A DNA stretch of 64,000 bases from Heliocidaris erythrogramma (GCA_025617745.1 CM046855.1:42107663-42171662); one strand, 5' to 3'; counted from the first letter of the stretch, positions 33,691 to 46,490 are shown. Numbers and translations are program-made. Notes: generated by a model from the letters alone, not told the origin.

Positions 33691-33990
33691 ATTTTGATCT
33701 TAGCCCTTCCAAATATGAAAGAGAAATTACATTTAGTGAAGAAGATATGACCATAAGTTGATTTGTACAAAATGGCGCCTAGATTACGTCACGATAACCT
33801 GATGACCTTGAAAAAGATGTGGGAACTTGACCTTATTAGGACCGATGACTGACGAAAATTTGAAGATAATTGAGTGTGCCAATTTTGGGAAATTGTGATA
33901 TCAAATAGGACTAATGATATTGCAGGATAGCTTTAATACACGTCAGGGAATCAGATTTTCCGTAGGGTTGTACATTAACTATTGCACACT
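33691..33990. other. Spacer inside the 3-kb element
   Basis: It holds TACAAAATGGCGCC, GATTACGTCACGATAACCTG and GATGACCTTGAAAA, which recur near 35218-35265. This supports duplicated sequence on the two sides of the element. Confidence 0.4.
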
Positions 33991-34440
33991 ACTTTCCAAT
34001 AGACATAACACGCAAAATAAGGCAGTTTATTACATGGTTTGTGATTGCTTATGTTAAAATTGTCGAACAAGATGGTAAAATGAAAGGCAAAAAGAAGCAA
34101 AAAAACAAAATTTTCAATGGACCCACCGGGGATCGAACCTGGGTCACCGGAATGGGAGGCAAGTGCTTTGACCAATACACCAAAATATTTCCCATAGAGA
34201 TAACACGTAAACAAAAAACGGGATTCTCAAATCACATTTTGTAGTGAAAAATTGGGCATGATCCCGACATCTGATGAAAAATTGGAGAGACACTTGTAAA
34301 AGCTTATAGTCTCAGCTATAACATACTAAAATTTAGAAGAAAATAGACCAAAAACAACTGAGATACAGCTCAGAGAACAATGTCATGTAAATTCATGATT
34401 AAAAAAAAAATCATCTTCCATAGACATAACACGCAAATAG
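33990..34440 (-). mobile_element. tRNA-Gly-like SINE segment, minus strand
   Basis: On the minus strand at about 34122-34190, GTGTATTGGTCAAAGCAC, CTCCCAT (CCC anticodon loop position) and CAGGTTCGATCCCCGG (near-perfect B box) look like tRNA-Gly. The acceptor stem does not pair. CCATAGACATAACACGCAAA-like direct repeats at about 33998, 34190 and 34420 flank it. Confidence 0.6.
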
Positions 34441-35559
34441 GGAAAATTCTGACATGGCATTTTTAATTGAAAATTTCACTGTGATGATGTCATCAAGATG
34501 AAAAATGGTGGTGACTGATTTTGTAGTAAATTGCCTCAGCTACAACATATTAAAATCTGGGCGAAAAACGACTAATAATTACGAATCTAGAGCCAAATTT
34601 GCTTAAATGTGATGACGTCAAAACATGAAAAATGGAAATTTTGAATTCTGGCGCCATTTTGATGACGTCAAAATGTTTATAAGGGTCAAATGATACATGA
34701 AATCATATCTATGATTCATACCCTACCTGATGATGAAATAAAATTGGGGGGTTTATGCACTATCTAACGAGCTAGAGTTAATTTTGTAGAGGCATGTTTT
34801 TGCACGTTTTTACGTTATTTTCGCCATAGATGCGCGCACGGATTTTGAACTTTGACGCGCCCGTACGACCTTATTATTGATTGAAATTGATTCCAAGTTG
34901 ATGGAAATGATGAAGAAAAGTGTCAGGATTGCAAATCAATCGAAAAAACAGCGTTTTAACGTTATCTACGAGTTGCGCGCGCGGACGCTTACGCACGGAC
35001 ATTTTTGAAATGCTCAAAATGACCTGAAACGTGTGCAGACTTGATCCTACGTGATATTGAGCATTTTTAAATTTTGACCCGCGCGTACGCGCACGTCCTG
35101 ACCTCTAGATGACCTGTGAGGACATAACTTGATGACCCGTCATGTGAAGTTTATATGATGTGAATATAGTTGATTTTTGATGATCGATTATGAAGATATA
35201 ATCGATCTTGTAAATTTACAAAATGGCGTCTTGATGACGTCACGATGACCTGATGACCTTCAAAAGCTTAGTTGACCATGTCCATGATTGACCTCATACA
35301 TGACATGAAACTCGATGATAGTGACCTGATCGATTTTGAGATTTGGTGGGAACAAAAATTTGTAATAAAAAGAAGAAATAATAAAAATAATAAAGAAAAT
35401 CTTGACAAAATTAAAAGGAGGTCTGTCATAAATGACAGACCACCTAATAATGGGGAGAAGGAATGAAATGTCTGACGTCACTTTGATCTCGGAAGTACTC
35501 CACCATTGACAGATTTATAGATTGTTTCCCACATCAAATTACAGTATCAGTGGTAAGAA

Positions 35560-35790
35560 GAAGAAGGGCACAAACTCCATCTCAACAGTTTTTGCAATAT
35601 AAAAAAAACACTAACTACGTAATAGGTTGCTAAGTTTAAGAGACAATATTTTCATCTTCACTTAGCAAATAATGAATGTCCAAGTATCATGGGTTCCGTG
35701 AAGATAAAAGCATTCTTACTTTAAACTTATCTTGAAATATTAAGTATTTTTCTTGAAGAAAAGTAAAAAAAATACTTGATTTAATGGAGT
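35560..35790 (+). repeat. Copy of the LINE-like repeat at 9190-9380
   Basis: GTTTAAGAGACA, GAAGATAAAAGCATTCTTAC and TTTAAACTTATCTTGAAATA match the earlier copy. Confidence 0.5.
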
Positions 35791-35799
35791 TGGGTTTTT

Positions 35800-37280
35800 T
35801 TTCCTCTCATGAATTCAATTTGGATCTGATGAACAGTTCTAGATTTCAGAATTTAATTGAAGTACTGAGATTATGTAAGAGACAAGAATACAAACAATAT
35901 GAATTTTATATTAATATATCTTGATTTTAAAGCAAGGATTGCAAAAAAAAACAATTTAAAAGAAGGGTCCTTTAATAAGTAAACTCAATTTTCTGGTTCA
36001 GGATTTGCAGTGAATGGTTGTGCAATTAGTGAATGAATTAAGTTCCTATTTATGGGAAACCTCACACATCAGACAATTATTCTTGGTCTGGTTTTCATAC
36101 AATGACCATAATTTGCCGAAAAGCAGCGCATGGCGCTTTCAATTGTGCTGGATGCAAGAAAATGATATATTAATACTAATCATAATTGGGTTCCAAATGA
36201 GAAGATTTTACATTAATCTCTTTCTGTCAATAGATCTGTTTCCTAATTTTATGCATACTTCTTACACAAAAGTTTATCTTGACAACTCAAAAGCTTGCCT
36301 GACATAGCAACAACTAATATATGCAAGATGGATTCCATCCATAGAAATGCCATTATGCATAGCAGGTGCAATAAATACATGTAGTTGGTAACTATTGCAT
36401 TCTAGAGAGAAACATGCATTAGTAAATAGGTCTATTGGATTATAATTCTACAAGAATATTAAATGTACAGTGTGTATATCATTATTGATAACAGTTTGGA
36501 GGGTTATATGGGCTTACTGCCAAGTTATTTCATTTGAATGTCAATAACCTGTAGAATTGGGTGGATTTTGTTGCAGAAATGTGTGCTGGAGAAGTCATGT
36601 GTCCAACTGCTCTTTGTTTCCTGTTATTTGTTAATCAGTATAAAAGTGATCACATTATAACAAATTAGTTTACCAGAGTGAGTGACGATCACTCAGATAA
36701 TTAATTACTTTCCTTATTTCTATGTAGATAAAGTAATTAATAATGTTGCCAAAAAATGTGTGACTCATTGAAAAAGGTGCTCTATGCCACCAGCTGAGTA
36801 CATATTTTTTATTTTCAGACTGTATTCTTCTTTCATGTGACTTTTCTTTCTCTTTATTTGTCTTCTTCATTTCATTTATCCATCCCCTCAATTAGCCTTT
36901 ATCAGCCTATCTTTACTTGTCGATTGTCCATTCCTCTCATTTTTCATTGACTTCCCATCCCGATGCTGGTGTTAGACATATATATTTGTACCAGTTACAT
37001 TATCTTTCCATTCTTTTCCTTCTATCCCTTCTATCCCTGATGTTATCTGTTATGCTCTTTACCTTTTTCTCCCTCACTATTTGTCTTCTTTTTTTTACCA
37101 TCTCCCTTTCTACATTTCCTTTCATATGTGCCTGTCCCCTAAACTCTTATTTTCTATCTCACATTTCAAACTCCATGATAACCAAGAGGGATACAAAACA
37201 GACCAAAATTATAACAACACCCAAATCTGCCTTGCAAATTCAACTCTGTTCTCGCTACAAGACATACATACTTGTGAATG
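35800..37280. other. AT-rich DNA, nothing recognised
   Basis: The 123-codon open frame at 36917 is Leu/Ser/Phe-rich over a TC-rich tract. No credible gene or repeat was found. Confidence 0.3.
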
Positions 37281-37284
37281 TATG

Positions 37285-37452
37285 GTAAGATTTGGTAAGA
37301 TTTATTAACTCTAGAGAGACCCCCTTACGGGGTATGAGAGTACAATCAATCTACACATATACAAGTTATACAATCAACATGGACAAGTTATGAAAAAAGG
37401 AATAATATTAAACATACAAGTTATAAAAAAGATATAAAGAGCATGTAGTAAC
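37285..37452 (-). pseudogene. 3' end of a broken LINE, minus strand (separated from its RT part)
   Basis: On the minus strand it ends GTTAATAAATCTTACCAAAT with a CTTACC direct repeat, as LINE tails do. It is cut off at 37452 by the foldback element; the same LINE resumes at 39477. Confidence 0.5.
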
Positions 37453-39476
37453 GGGGTCATCCCTATAGCTAGAAGGTCCGATAGTTAGTGGGTCCGATAG
37501 ACCGACACCCAATAGATAGAAGGCTCGATAGACCGAATGTACGAGAGGGTCCAGTAGACAGAAGGTTCTATAGACCGAAACGGCAGGAGGGTCCAATAGT
37601 CCGAAGGTTCTATAGATCGAATGACCAACGGGTCCGATAGTCAGAAGATCCGATAGACAGAAGGTTCTATAGACCGAATCGGCAAAAGGGTCCGATAGTC
37701 CGAAGGTTCAGTAGGGGTCCGATAGTTAGAAGGCCCGATAGACCGACAATAAATACGTAAAAAGGGTAAAATAGTGGATAAAATGATAAGTGGGTAAAAA
37801 ATAAGTGGTTAAAATAAGTGGGGTCGTTATGTCTTCAGATGTTTTCAAATGTAGGGGCGGGAATACCCTCCCCCTCCCACTTTTCATGCCTGAAAAGGGG
37901 GTTCCAACCAAAGAAAAAGCAAAAATGGAAGAGGTTGAAAAGGAAAGAAGGAAAGAAAAGAAAGGAAAAGAAGAGAAAAAGAAAAGAAATCAGAAAGGAA
38001 AGAGAAGAAAACAAATTCAAAAAATTCGCTCACTAGCTATAGGGTTATTTACCAATGCCCATTATATTTTCATTATTGATATTAGTTACTAATGGTTCTA
38101 GGACTCCTACCCCCTGGACAACCACCCCCCGGATAACCATGCTATTTCTCTACTAAAAGAATGTTAGCAACATAACTGAAAGGAATCGAGCGGCAAGTTG
38201 ACCTAAAAGGGCTAATAAAGAGATGAATTTTCAGAAATAATGGCCTATGACCAATAATCTCTTCCCAATATGAGAACGGAAGTTGCCGATAAGATGTTAC
38301 ACAGAGAACGGAATAACAATACGCTATAGAACCTATTCTCAGGAGACAAAATTTGTCTTTATTTTCTATCTCTCGTTCGCTCGCTTTGCTCGCTCATACA
38401 ATCAAGAAACTAGGCCTAGATTGTTTCTTGCAGCAAGCACCTCTTACGTCCTGCAGTAACAAGAAGCCCGAATATCAAAATATTCGGGCAGTGAGGTATC
38501 CGACTATTCTCGAATTCCCTCACCCCCCCAAAAAAAATGGTATAATTTATCCGACAGAGTCCACAGACTAAAATTTGCCACAAAGTAGTAGTATGGGTGT
38601 AGTCGGTGAACATTCAAAAAAGTATAAAAGCTGACATCATAGCTGGTAGGAAAATATCACCTGACAACCCTAAAAAAAAAAATGGAAACGCCCCCCTCCC
38701 AAGAAGGTGGTAGGGCCTAATTGAAACAATTTCATTTTTATCGGTCAGAATTTTGTTGTCAGAATCTTATCTTTTGTTACTTTTAATGAAAATTCAACTA
38801 TAAAGTATGCACCCCATAAGATTTCCTTGTTTAAGAAATAACACTTGTGTTAGAAGGGGACGCCCTTTCCTAAGTTTGCTCCACTAGAAAAAATGGTTCG
38901 GGCATGATGGGCCTCGGGGCTTTAGTGTGCACCATATAATTGGATTTCCATGTTTCAAAAAATGGTCAGCGTTCCCCATTGCCAATACATCGGTTTAGTG
39001 AGCTGCATGGGTGGACCCCGTTTTTTTTTTTTGGGGGGGGGGAGGGTGGGCCTACAGACCTAGTGCATCGGTTTATTACAATACACACATAAGAAAATAA
39101 GGCATTACCCTTTTCCTTTTATGAGATAATATACTATTAAAAACTTATTGTATCCGCTTATTTTACCCTTTTTACGTTATTGTCGGTCTATCGGACCTTC
39201 TAACTATCGGACCCCTACTGAACCTTCGGACTATCGGACCCTTTTGCCGATTCGGTCTATCGAACCTTCTATCTATCGGACCTTCTGACTATCGGACCCC
39301 GTAGGACATTCGATCTATAGAACCTTCGGACTTTCGGACCCTCCACCGATTCGGTCTATAGAACCGTCTGTCTATTGGACCCTCTCGTACATTCGGTCTA
39401 TCGAACCTTCTATCTGTTGGGTGTCGGTCTATCGGACCCGCTAACTATCGGACCTTCTAGCTATAGGGCTGTAACC
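37453..39476. mobile_element. Foldback (TU-like) transposon with 8-bp target duplication
   Basis: Two inverted arms of about 340 bp (about 37453-37800 and 39135-39476) are built of tandem subrepeats such as GGTCCGATAGTTAGAAGG, GGTTCTATAGACCGA and GATAGACCGACA. The arms run out through GACAATAA-CGTAAAAAGGGTAA into a central part of about 1.3 kb. GTAGTAAC stands directly outside on both sides (37445-37452 and 39477-39484). Modular inverted repeats made of short tandem units are the hallmark of foldback elements, including the TU elements known from sea urchins. No transposase open frame was seen inside. Confidence 0.85.
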
Positions 39477-41400
39477 GTAGTAACACACCAAACATATTTT
39501 ACAAATTTACAAGTTAAGCCCATCTGGGCATATAACCCTTCTACCACTGCGGGTAGACCTACAAATACTTTGTTTTGAGTTTATATCTATGTAATCTTCA
39601 TCGTTTGATTTCTTCAAGTTAGCAAAATATGACATGATAATACTTACAAATTTTGATAATTTTGTCAGCTGGCAAGCATTAGACAGATTAAAAAGCTTGT
39701 TCATGCTCAATGTACATGTACATACTCTGCCTTTTTATAACAAGTTCTTTGGTAAATAAGTATGTCTCAAGTCATGAAAAAAGGAACAAAGAAAAATATG
39801 ATATTCATCTCCAATATCTTTAGAAGTACATAAGGGACAATAAATACCATCAATAACACTAGCATCAAATCTACTTTCATTTACAGGCAGATTATGATCT
39901 GCTTCATGTCACAGCATCTTTATGATCCAGAAGCTCAAAATATTTTTCTTTCACTAAGTCTTCTTTGAATATTCTGTAATTAGTGCAAATACGGTTTTCC
40001 CAAGACTTCGCTCTCCAGTCCTGTAAATACATATCGGAAATCCTAGCTTTCATAAGTCTGAAAATTTAAGCACCTCCCCTGATCTATCCAAATATTCCCA
40101 TGACCAGCATTTTTCTAATGTAGCTTTAAGAAAATATATCCACTGGAATGGAAATTCAGTACCTAACTGATCGTTACTATTAATTTTCAACATCAACTGA
40201 TACTGATACATTATAAATGAGTATTTAATCTGTTTACCAGAAACTATCCTTGACCAAAAACAGATCATTCTTGACTTAATATTATTCAAAATGGTTCCTC
40301 GACCTGTCTCACCATAGACCATGGAGTGCTTTTATTCACATTCAGTATAACTTTCTATAAAATACTTCAATTTGATTAATGTTTTCACAGCCCCAAACTT
40401 CACTACCATAGAGTAGAACTGGTAATACAAGGTGGTCAAATAAGTGACACTGCGTGTCTACCTTAAGCTCTAGTTTCTTAGCTTTAACATACCATACATG
40501 GCTCTCCTGGCTTGTATTACCTGTTTGGATATTGACTTTTTAAACGTGTAGTTGAAAGTAACACCAAGGTAAACAAAATCATCTACCATTTCTAATGTTT
40601 CATTTGCGTAGTAAAATCTTGGTTTCTTCTTGACCTTTCCTCGTGAGAAAATGACAATTTTAGTTTTACTTGCATTAACTGTTAAATGCCATATATCACA
40701 ATAATCATTCACAGCATTTAAGGCCTTTTGTAAATCTTCTGGTGATTCTGCAAGAATTATTGTATCATTAGCATATAGCAAAGTATTGGGATTAATAATG
40801 TCATCCTCCCCGGTGGATGACTAATTTTTGACTAATTTTAAACCATTATAAGCGTTTCCAATGAATTCCTGAAAGTCATTCAAAAAGATAGAGAACAGAA
40901 GGGGCGACAGGTTTTCTCCTTGGCGTACACCTACATTCCAAGAGAAAAGATCAGACATATCTCCGTTCACAGAAATACATGATTTTGCATTCATGTGAAT
41001 GTTCTGTATGCATGCATGACATTCAGAATTTTACCTTTTACTCCAATTTTTCTCATTTTTTCTCATTTTCAACGACATTGACACTCTGTCTATTAAATTA
41101 AATGCCTTCTTGTAATCAATGAATGCACAGTAGAGATGTTTCTTCTTATTCAAATATAAATCAACAACAATAGACTTTAAAACAAAGATATTATCTAATG
41201 TAGAATAATTTCTGGCGAAACCCTGCCTGTTCCTCCCCTAACAAATGATCTTCATCAAGAAATTTTGTGATTCTATCATTCAAAATGGAGGTAAAGTGCT
41301 TTCCTAAGCAACTGAGAAGAGTAATATCTCCGTAGTTGTCGGGGTTACATAGTTTCTTCCCCCTATTGATTAGCAGTCGTCAACATTGGCAGCAGTGGAG
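39477..41400 (-). pseudogene. Degenerate non-LTR retrotransposon (LINE) reverse transcriptase, minus strand
   Basis: Reading the minus strand, GVRQGENLSPLLFSIFLNDF appears at about 40862-40930, then LLYANDTIILAESPEDLQKA at the start of the longest open block (40470-40781), then YLGVTF and, past 40470, VLLYGSEVWGCENINQ. These are the consecutive blocks of a CR1/L2/Jockey-type RT and its thumb. Several stops and frameshifts separate them, including a stop between the LNDF and YAND blocks, and the active-site box is YAND rather than YADD (Asn codon at 40767-40769). The 5' part is missing beyond about 41400, where a GA tract begins. The 3' part continues to 37285 beyond the inserted foldback element. 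It encodes no functional enzyme. Confidence 0.9.
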
Positions 41401-41403
41401 GTG

Positions 41404-41435
41404 AGATGAGAGAGAGAGAGAGAGAGAGAGAGAGG
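41404..41435. repeat. (GA)n microsatellite
   Basis: A run of AGAGAG units lies right next to the 5' break of the LINE. Confidence 0.9.
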
Positions 41436-41439
41436 CATT

Positions 41440-43435
41440 GAAGTGGAGATGAAACTAATAATGAAAGATGGCAATGATCTTTAAGAGAAGTGCCAAATCA
41501 ATGTGTCTTTGTCATCCTCTCTCGTCATCTGTAATATCTGGAGCCTCTCGTAGCTTGGATGATCCTGCCCTTCCATTTTATTTGTCGTTCACCTTGATTT
41601 CATTCAAACATCTTACTCAAGAATTTTCATTTATGGCCAAGACACTTGACGAAAAAGAAGACTAAATTTCCTTGAGAATGAAAATTTAAAGATATCAGTG
41701 GAAAGATGCTCTTCCAATTTTCTGCTCTGACATGTCAAATTCAAATATCTGTTTACAAATGTCTCATGAATTTGTGTTGGAAACTTTATGCAAAATGATA
41801 GCATGTAGACTGATGGGCTGAAAGAAGGATTAAAAAAAAATACCCAAACCTTGCAGATAAAATGTAATAGGTGGTGATGGTGGTGGTGAAAAGGTACTCT
41901 CCCATTTCTGCTCTGACCTTATTATATTCAGGCATTTAAATAATTTTGAAGACTACCTCATACATTTGTGTTGCAAAGCCAATAGTCTGATGACATGTAT
42001 GTTTACTAGTATAGGATAATGACAATATTAAAGAGATTAATATCCAGACGACATCAATGTCACATAAATAGCACTTTCCTAAAATACTGTAAAGGCAAAT
42101 GCTTTTAAAGATGAAGCACATTGTAATTCCATTGTAGATAATTGAAGAGAAAATTCCTTTGCATGAGTTCTTCAGTAGAACCTAAAGTTGATGGATATTA
42201 TGCTTCTGAGAATCATAAAATGTTCCCAACCTATTAGTGAAGAGGTTTTCAATGTCATTACACCGACTCACGACTATCAGAATTTAAATTTATAGTATGC
42301 CATCACCGTTTAAGAAAAACTTAACTATCGCAATCTAAGTCATATATTGTATATACTCAAAGACATGACAAGGCATTTGGAGTCGTTGGCAAATTATAGG
42401 AATTGTAAATTGTGGAGCTGAAGCATTTGATTGCCAAGATGGGGTATTTTTTTCAGCGAGACTCCTCATTATCGTTTGCACTTTGATATTTTAATGACGC
42501 AGAAATTTTGCTTGACAGATTACATTTCTCACGAATGTGGCAAATCATGCGCATCCCTCGTGATATGTGCCTGTTGTTATTAAATTATATTGATTCCTAC
42601 CCTGACCTTAAAGATTGACATATAGTTGCAGAAACCATTTTCTCTCCTTCCTTTCTCTCCTTCCTGTCGCTCTCAGTTTTACTCTTTTTCCGCGATCTGC
42701 TTTTGAGATTCGGGCCTTTTGTTGTTTCTATACTGTCGATGAAAGCATCACTTAACCAACTTCAAGAAGTCTAAAAAGGAATTTCTGAACCTTTTGAAAA
42801 GTCATATCATTCATTTGTATTTCATTGACGGAGAAATAAGGTCCCTAAATTCAATAGCAGCCTCGATCTGCCCCTCAATGTATTCGTGTACAAATAGAAA
42901 TGCCTCAGCTGATTTCAGTTCTTGTACATGCAGTATTCATGTGTAGCAAATATCAGCTCGTCTTTCTTTGATTTTCAATATCGCCGAAGATATTTACAGT
43001 TCTGAAGGGCTGCCATTTTTTCTTATTTAAAGAGGAGTGATAGACGAATTTAAAGGTGAAAAACAATGTACATGTACAACACATATATGAATAATTCTTT
43101 TAGTAATGGTTGAGTTCCAGGAAATAACAGAAAATACTTTTCTCTGGTCAAAAGGAGATCAAATAAAAGGTAAAAATGCTAGATAATTCATTGCTTTTAA
43201 AAATAATTCCTTCAGTTAGGGTATTAGCTTGAGTTTTTGTTAACCAGAGAAAATGTATTCTCACAGAATCGAACAAAACTTACTCAATATACTCTGCATT
43301 TTTTTAAATATAAGCAGATTATATCTGCTGTGTTTTTGTTAGAAAGATTTATAATGAAATTTATATGGAAGTCCTGACCCAGTAGCATAGCCATGGTCTC
43401 ATGTGGTCAGATGTTAGTTGTGCTTTTTGATGAAT
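41440..43435. other. AT-rich DNA, nothing recognised
   Basis: About 2 kb has no supported gene. Short open frames (41468, 41936) lack motifs. Confidence 0.35.
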
Positions 43436-43444
43436 ATGATTTTA

Positions 43445-44565
43445 TTAATTGTATCCCCGTGTGTGCGCTCTAGCGGTCACACTTCTCGACAGATTTCTTT
43501 CAAACTTTGTATGGAGGTGTATCTTGGTAAAATCTTGTCACCTATAATTTCTGGTGATGCTGCCCCGAGTGTTGCATCTTTTATAGGGTAAAAGGCCATA
43601 TTTTTGGAGATAGTTGTGTGCACTCTAGCGGTCACATTTCTTAACGGATTTTGTTCAAATTTTGCATGAAGGTGTCTCTTGGTATAATCTAGAAACCTAT
43701 AGATTTTGGTGATGCTGCCTCCAGTGTTCCGTCTTTTATAGGGTCAAAGGTCATATTTTGATAGCTGTCATTTGTGCACACTTGTGTGCGCTCTGGCGGT
43801 CACATTTCTCAACGGATTTCGTTCAAATTTTGCATGAAGGTGTCTATTGGTGTAATCTAAAAACCTATAGTTTTTGGTGATGCTGCCACCAGTGTCCCAT
43901 ATTTTATAGGGTCAAAGGTCATACTTCAGGGAATGGTGTGAGTGCACTCTGTAGGCCACATTTCTTGATAGATTTCTTTCAAATTTTCCATGGAGATGTA
44001 ACTTGTATAATCTACACATCTTTACTTTTTGGTGATACTGCCCTCATTGTTCCGTCCTGTATAGGGTCAAAGGTCATATGTCTTTTGCACGCTCTAACTT
44101 CCACATTTCTTGGCGGATTTCTTTGAAATTTTATATGGAGGTGTGTCTTAGTGAAATCTACACATCTTTAGTGTTTGCTGATGCTGCCCCCAGTGTTCCA
44201 CTTTTTATAGGGTCAAATGTCATATTATGGTTGCATGCATTCTGGAGGAAACATTTGTTGACTGATTTCTTTCAGATTTTGTATGGAGGTCCATCATAGA
44301 TTACTCTAGACCTCTACAGACCTCTTTTGGTGATGCTGCCTCCAGTGTTCCGTCTTTCACAGGGTCAAAGATCATATTTTAGTGAATATCTTGTGTGCGC
44401 TCTGAGGTCACATTTCTTGACAGATTTTTTTTGAATTTTCTATAGAGATGCATTATACTCTAATCTACACACATTGTAGTTTAGGGGAGGTTCTTTGTCC
44501 CTCCTTCGAATCGTTGCCAGTGCCGGGGATACATTTCGCATTGCGCGGCTATGGACATTTCTAGT
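43445..44565. repeat. Tandem array of about 150-bp units with DR1-like motifs, array 2
   Basis: About seven units share GCGCTCTAGCGGTCACA, GGTGATGCTGCC and ATAGGGTCAAAGGTCATA with array 1, and the same terminal segment follows (44484-44565). Order and unit variants match array 1, but the 460-bp duplication is absent, so array 1 expanded after the two diverged. Confidence 0.9.
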
Positions 44566-44796
44566 TCATTATTGATCCAAACAACCATCTACTCAACAAT
44601 TCAGAATAACAGAAAAATACTTTATCAAGAAATGCAACGTCAGCCAGAACTCCATAGCTTTGAACTCCCTCTTACATTTTGAGGCTTTGCTGTTTGTTTT
44701 TTTTGTAAATAAGAATGAAATGTGCATACATAGCTTGGGTCTTGCATGGGTGCACACATCTATTGAGGCTTTGACTGTCCTGCTCTTCCGCATTCT

Positions 44797-44900
44797 AATA
44801 CCGTATTTTCCGGCGTACACCCAAAATATAATTAAAACATGGTACAAATGACCCTGAAATGACCCTGAAATGACCCTGAAATGACCCTAATTTTTATGTG
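44797..44900. repeat. TACCGTATTTTCCGGCGTAC end plus ATGACCCTGAA tandem repeat
   Basis: TACCGTATTTTCCGGCGTAC resembles the ends of the element at 51882-53096. About 4 direct units of ATGACCCTGAA follow at about 44848-44890. No matching opposite end was found. Confidence 0.5.
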
Positions 44901-44904
44901 TACG

Positions 44905-45400
44905 CGCATATGTTTTGGCGGACGCGCTACTTGTTTATCATGTGAAACTTTACCGGTGCACGCATCGTGGTGCGTACAAAACTTTTGTAAGGTTTGCCAG
45001 AATCCGTTTCCACATTTTTTCGATCGAGGCATTATGCAGATAGTTTGACCTACTTTGAAGTATAGTATTCATTCCTGAACACTCTCTCCTGACAAAATTA
45101 ATTTGGATTTATTAGGTCCTTGCCCTTTTTTTCTTCAACGGTTAATGGTGACGACACAAAGTTTGCCTGAGGATATACAGAGAAAAAGTACAGGTTATTA
45201 ATACTGAGTAATTGCAGACAAATGTAATTTCCTCCCCTTTCTTTCCAAATTACCCATTAGCAAAATAGGAGATTACTTGACCGTGAAGCCAAAGGAAATG
45301 CATTTATGGATTTAATGAACTTACTATTGTCAACAGAAAATATACCGGGTATTTTCAAATTTTAAAAGTTTGAACCATCTGAACAGATGTACTGCTAAAC
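44905..45400. other. Unassigned DNA
   Basis: No gene or repeat was recognised. Confidence 0.3.
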
Positions 45401-45404
45401 CCCA

Positions 45405-45772
45405 CCGCACACTATACGACTGGTCTGTGATCCGATTTTATAAGAAAGTAATAGCATTTGATATAAACATTTGAACATGTAATATATTTTTGATTAAGGT
45501 TCTAAATAATTAGATAGATATTATAATTGAGGAAGGGTGAAATCTGCTCTGAGCCGTAGTGAAGTTAAAGCAGTTATACGATTATCTACAATTATCTACG
45601 ATATGACCTTTATTCTTTGTAAAAGGCTGACAACGCACCCAAATCCTATGTTAAGTATTCATATCATTGTTCAGAACCTGAATCGGGTAAATTTTATTTG
45701 TTGGAATGCTCATATTTAATGCTAAATTGCGATTTATTCCCAAATTGGATAGTAGTCGATCGTATAGTGTGG
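45405..45772. mobile_element. MITE-like element with GCACACTATACGA ends
   Basis: GCACACTATACGACTGG at about 45410 is inverted at the right end as CGATCGTATAGTGTGGC. Its interior shares segments with the repeats at 13425 and 14770. Confidence 0.6.
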
Positions 45773-45774
45773 CT

Positions 45775-46190
45775 TAATGGATATGCCTTTCTTGGAGTTT
45801 TTGAGTTGGTTTGAAAATGGAAAACCCCAACTCTCTATGAGAACATACATAACTTACACATCTCATAGTTTTGATTTGAAGAATTATGAAGAAATCTATT
45901 GTCTGGTTGCCATGGTGATATGTAAGTTGGCACTTATGTGTACTTGAAGAACAGGAGGCTGCCTTGCTGGCCTTCACATTACACGTTAACTGTGGTTTTG
46001 CAGCATTGTGGGTGTGTTGCTTTCGATGCATTGGACTTATCTTTCATTGGGAGATATGTTATTTATTGTGCTGAGAAATCTGTAAATTGAATCTCTTCAC
46101 AATAGGTTCTATAAAGGTCTTATGTTTTCTAAATATTAGTAAAAAATAAATGTTTAAATGTAATGAATGTTACTTCACATGGTAGATAGC
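45775..46190. other. Unassigned DNA
   Basis: Nothing recognised; the minus-strand open frame at 45774-46031 is unsupported. Confidence 0.3.
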
Positions 46191-46346
46191 TCTCTTTCTC
46201 TCTCTCTCTCTTTCCTCCCCACCCCCCTCTCCTCCCCACCCCCTCTCCTCCCCACCCCCCTCTCCTCCCCACCCCCTCTCCTCCCCACCCCCTCTCCTCC
46301 CCACCCCCTCTCCTCCCCACCCCCTCTCTCTCTCTCCTTCTCAATG
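46191..46346. repeat. CTCTCCTCCCCACCCC minisatellite
   Basis: A 16-17 bp pyrimidine-rich unit is repeated about seven times between two CT-dinucleotide tracts. It gives Pro/Ser or Gly/Glu open frames on either strand that are not genes. Long polypyrimidine strands like this can form triplexes. Confidence 0.95.
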
Positions 46347-46490
46347 AATTTAGACCTAATTGGCATCCACAAGAGAAAGATACTTGGATCAGTACCCTTT
46401 TTATAGTGTCCCCTAATTTTAGGACACTTCTTAAGTGTCCGAACTTAGACTGGCCTAAATTTTAAACTGCTTCTGAGATTGGCCTATGCA

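Larger units (their letters stand above)
32489..35452. mobile_element. About 3-kb element with TTAGGTGGTCTGTC inverted ends
   Basis: TTAGGTGGTCTGTC at about 32490 is the exact inverse of GACAGACCACCTAA at about 35430, and the right end also forms its own hairpin GGTCTGTCATAAATGACAGACC-like. Inside are the ATGATG satellite, a tRNA-Gly-like segment and repeated TGATGACGTCA and CATAGACATAACACGCAAA motifs. There is no transposase-like open frame, so it would be non-autonomous. Confidence 0.55.

Noticed and set aside
32632..33754. Open frames of 148 and 139 codons rich in Ile, Met, His and Asp
   Set aside because: They are translations of the ATGATG satellite and occur on both strands.
37805..38092. 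Lys/Glu-rich 95-codon frame as a foldback transposase
   Set aside because: It begins at a non-ATG codon, is low in complexity over an A/G-rich tract and has no transposase motif.
46129..46406. Gly/Glu- and Pro/Ser-rich open frames
   Set aside because: They come from the CTCTCCTCCCCACCCC minisatellite in several frames.
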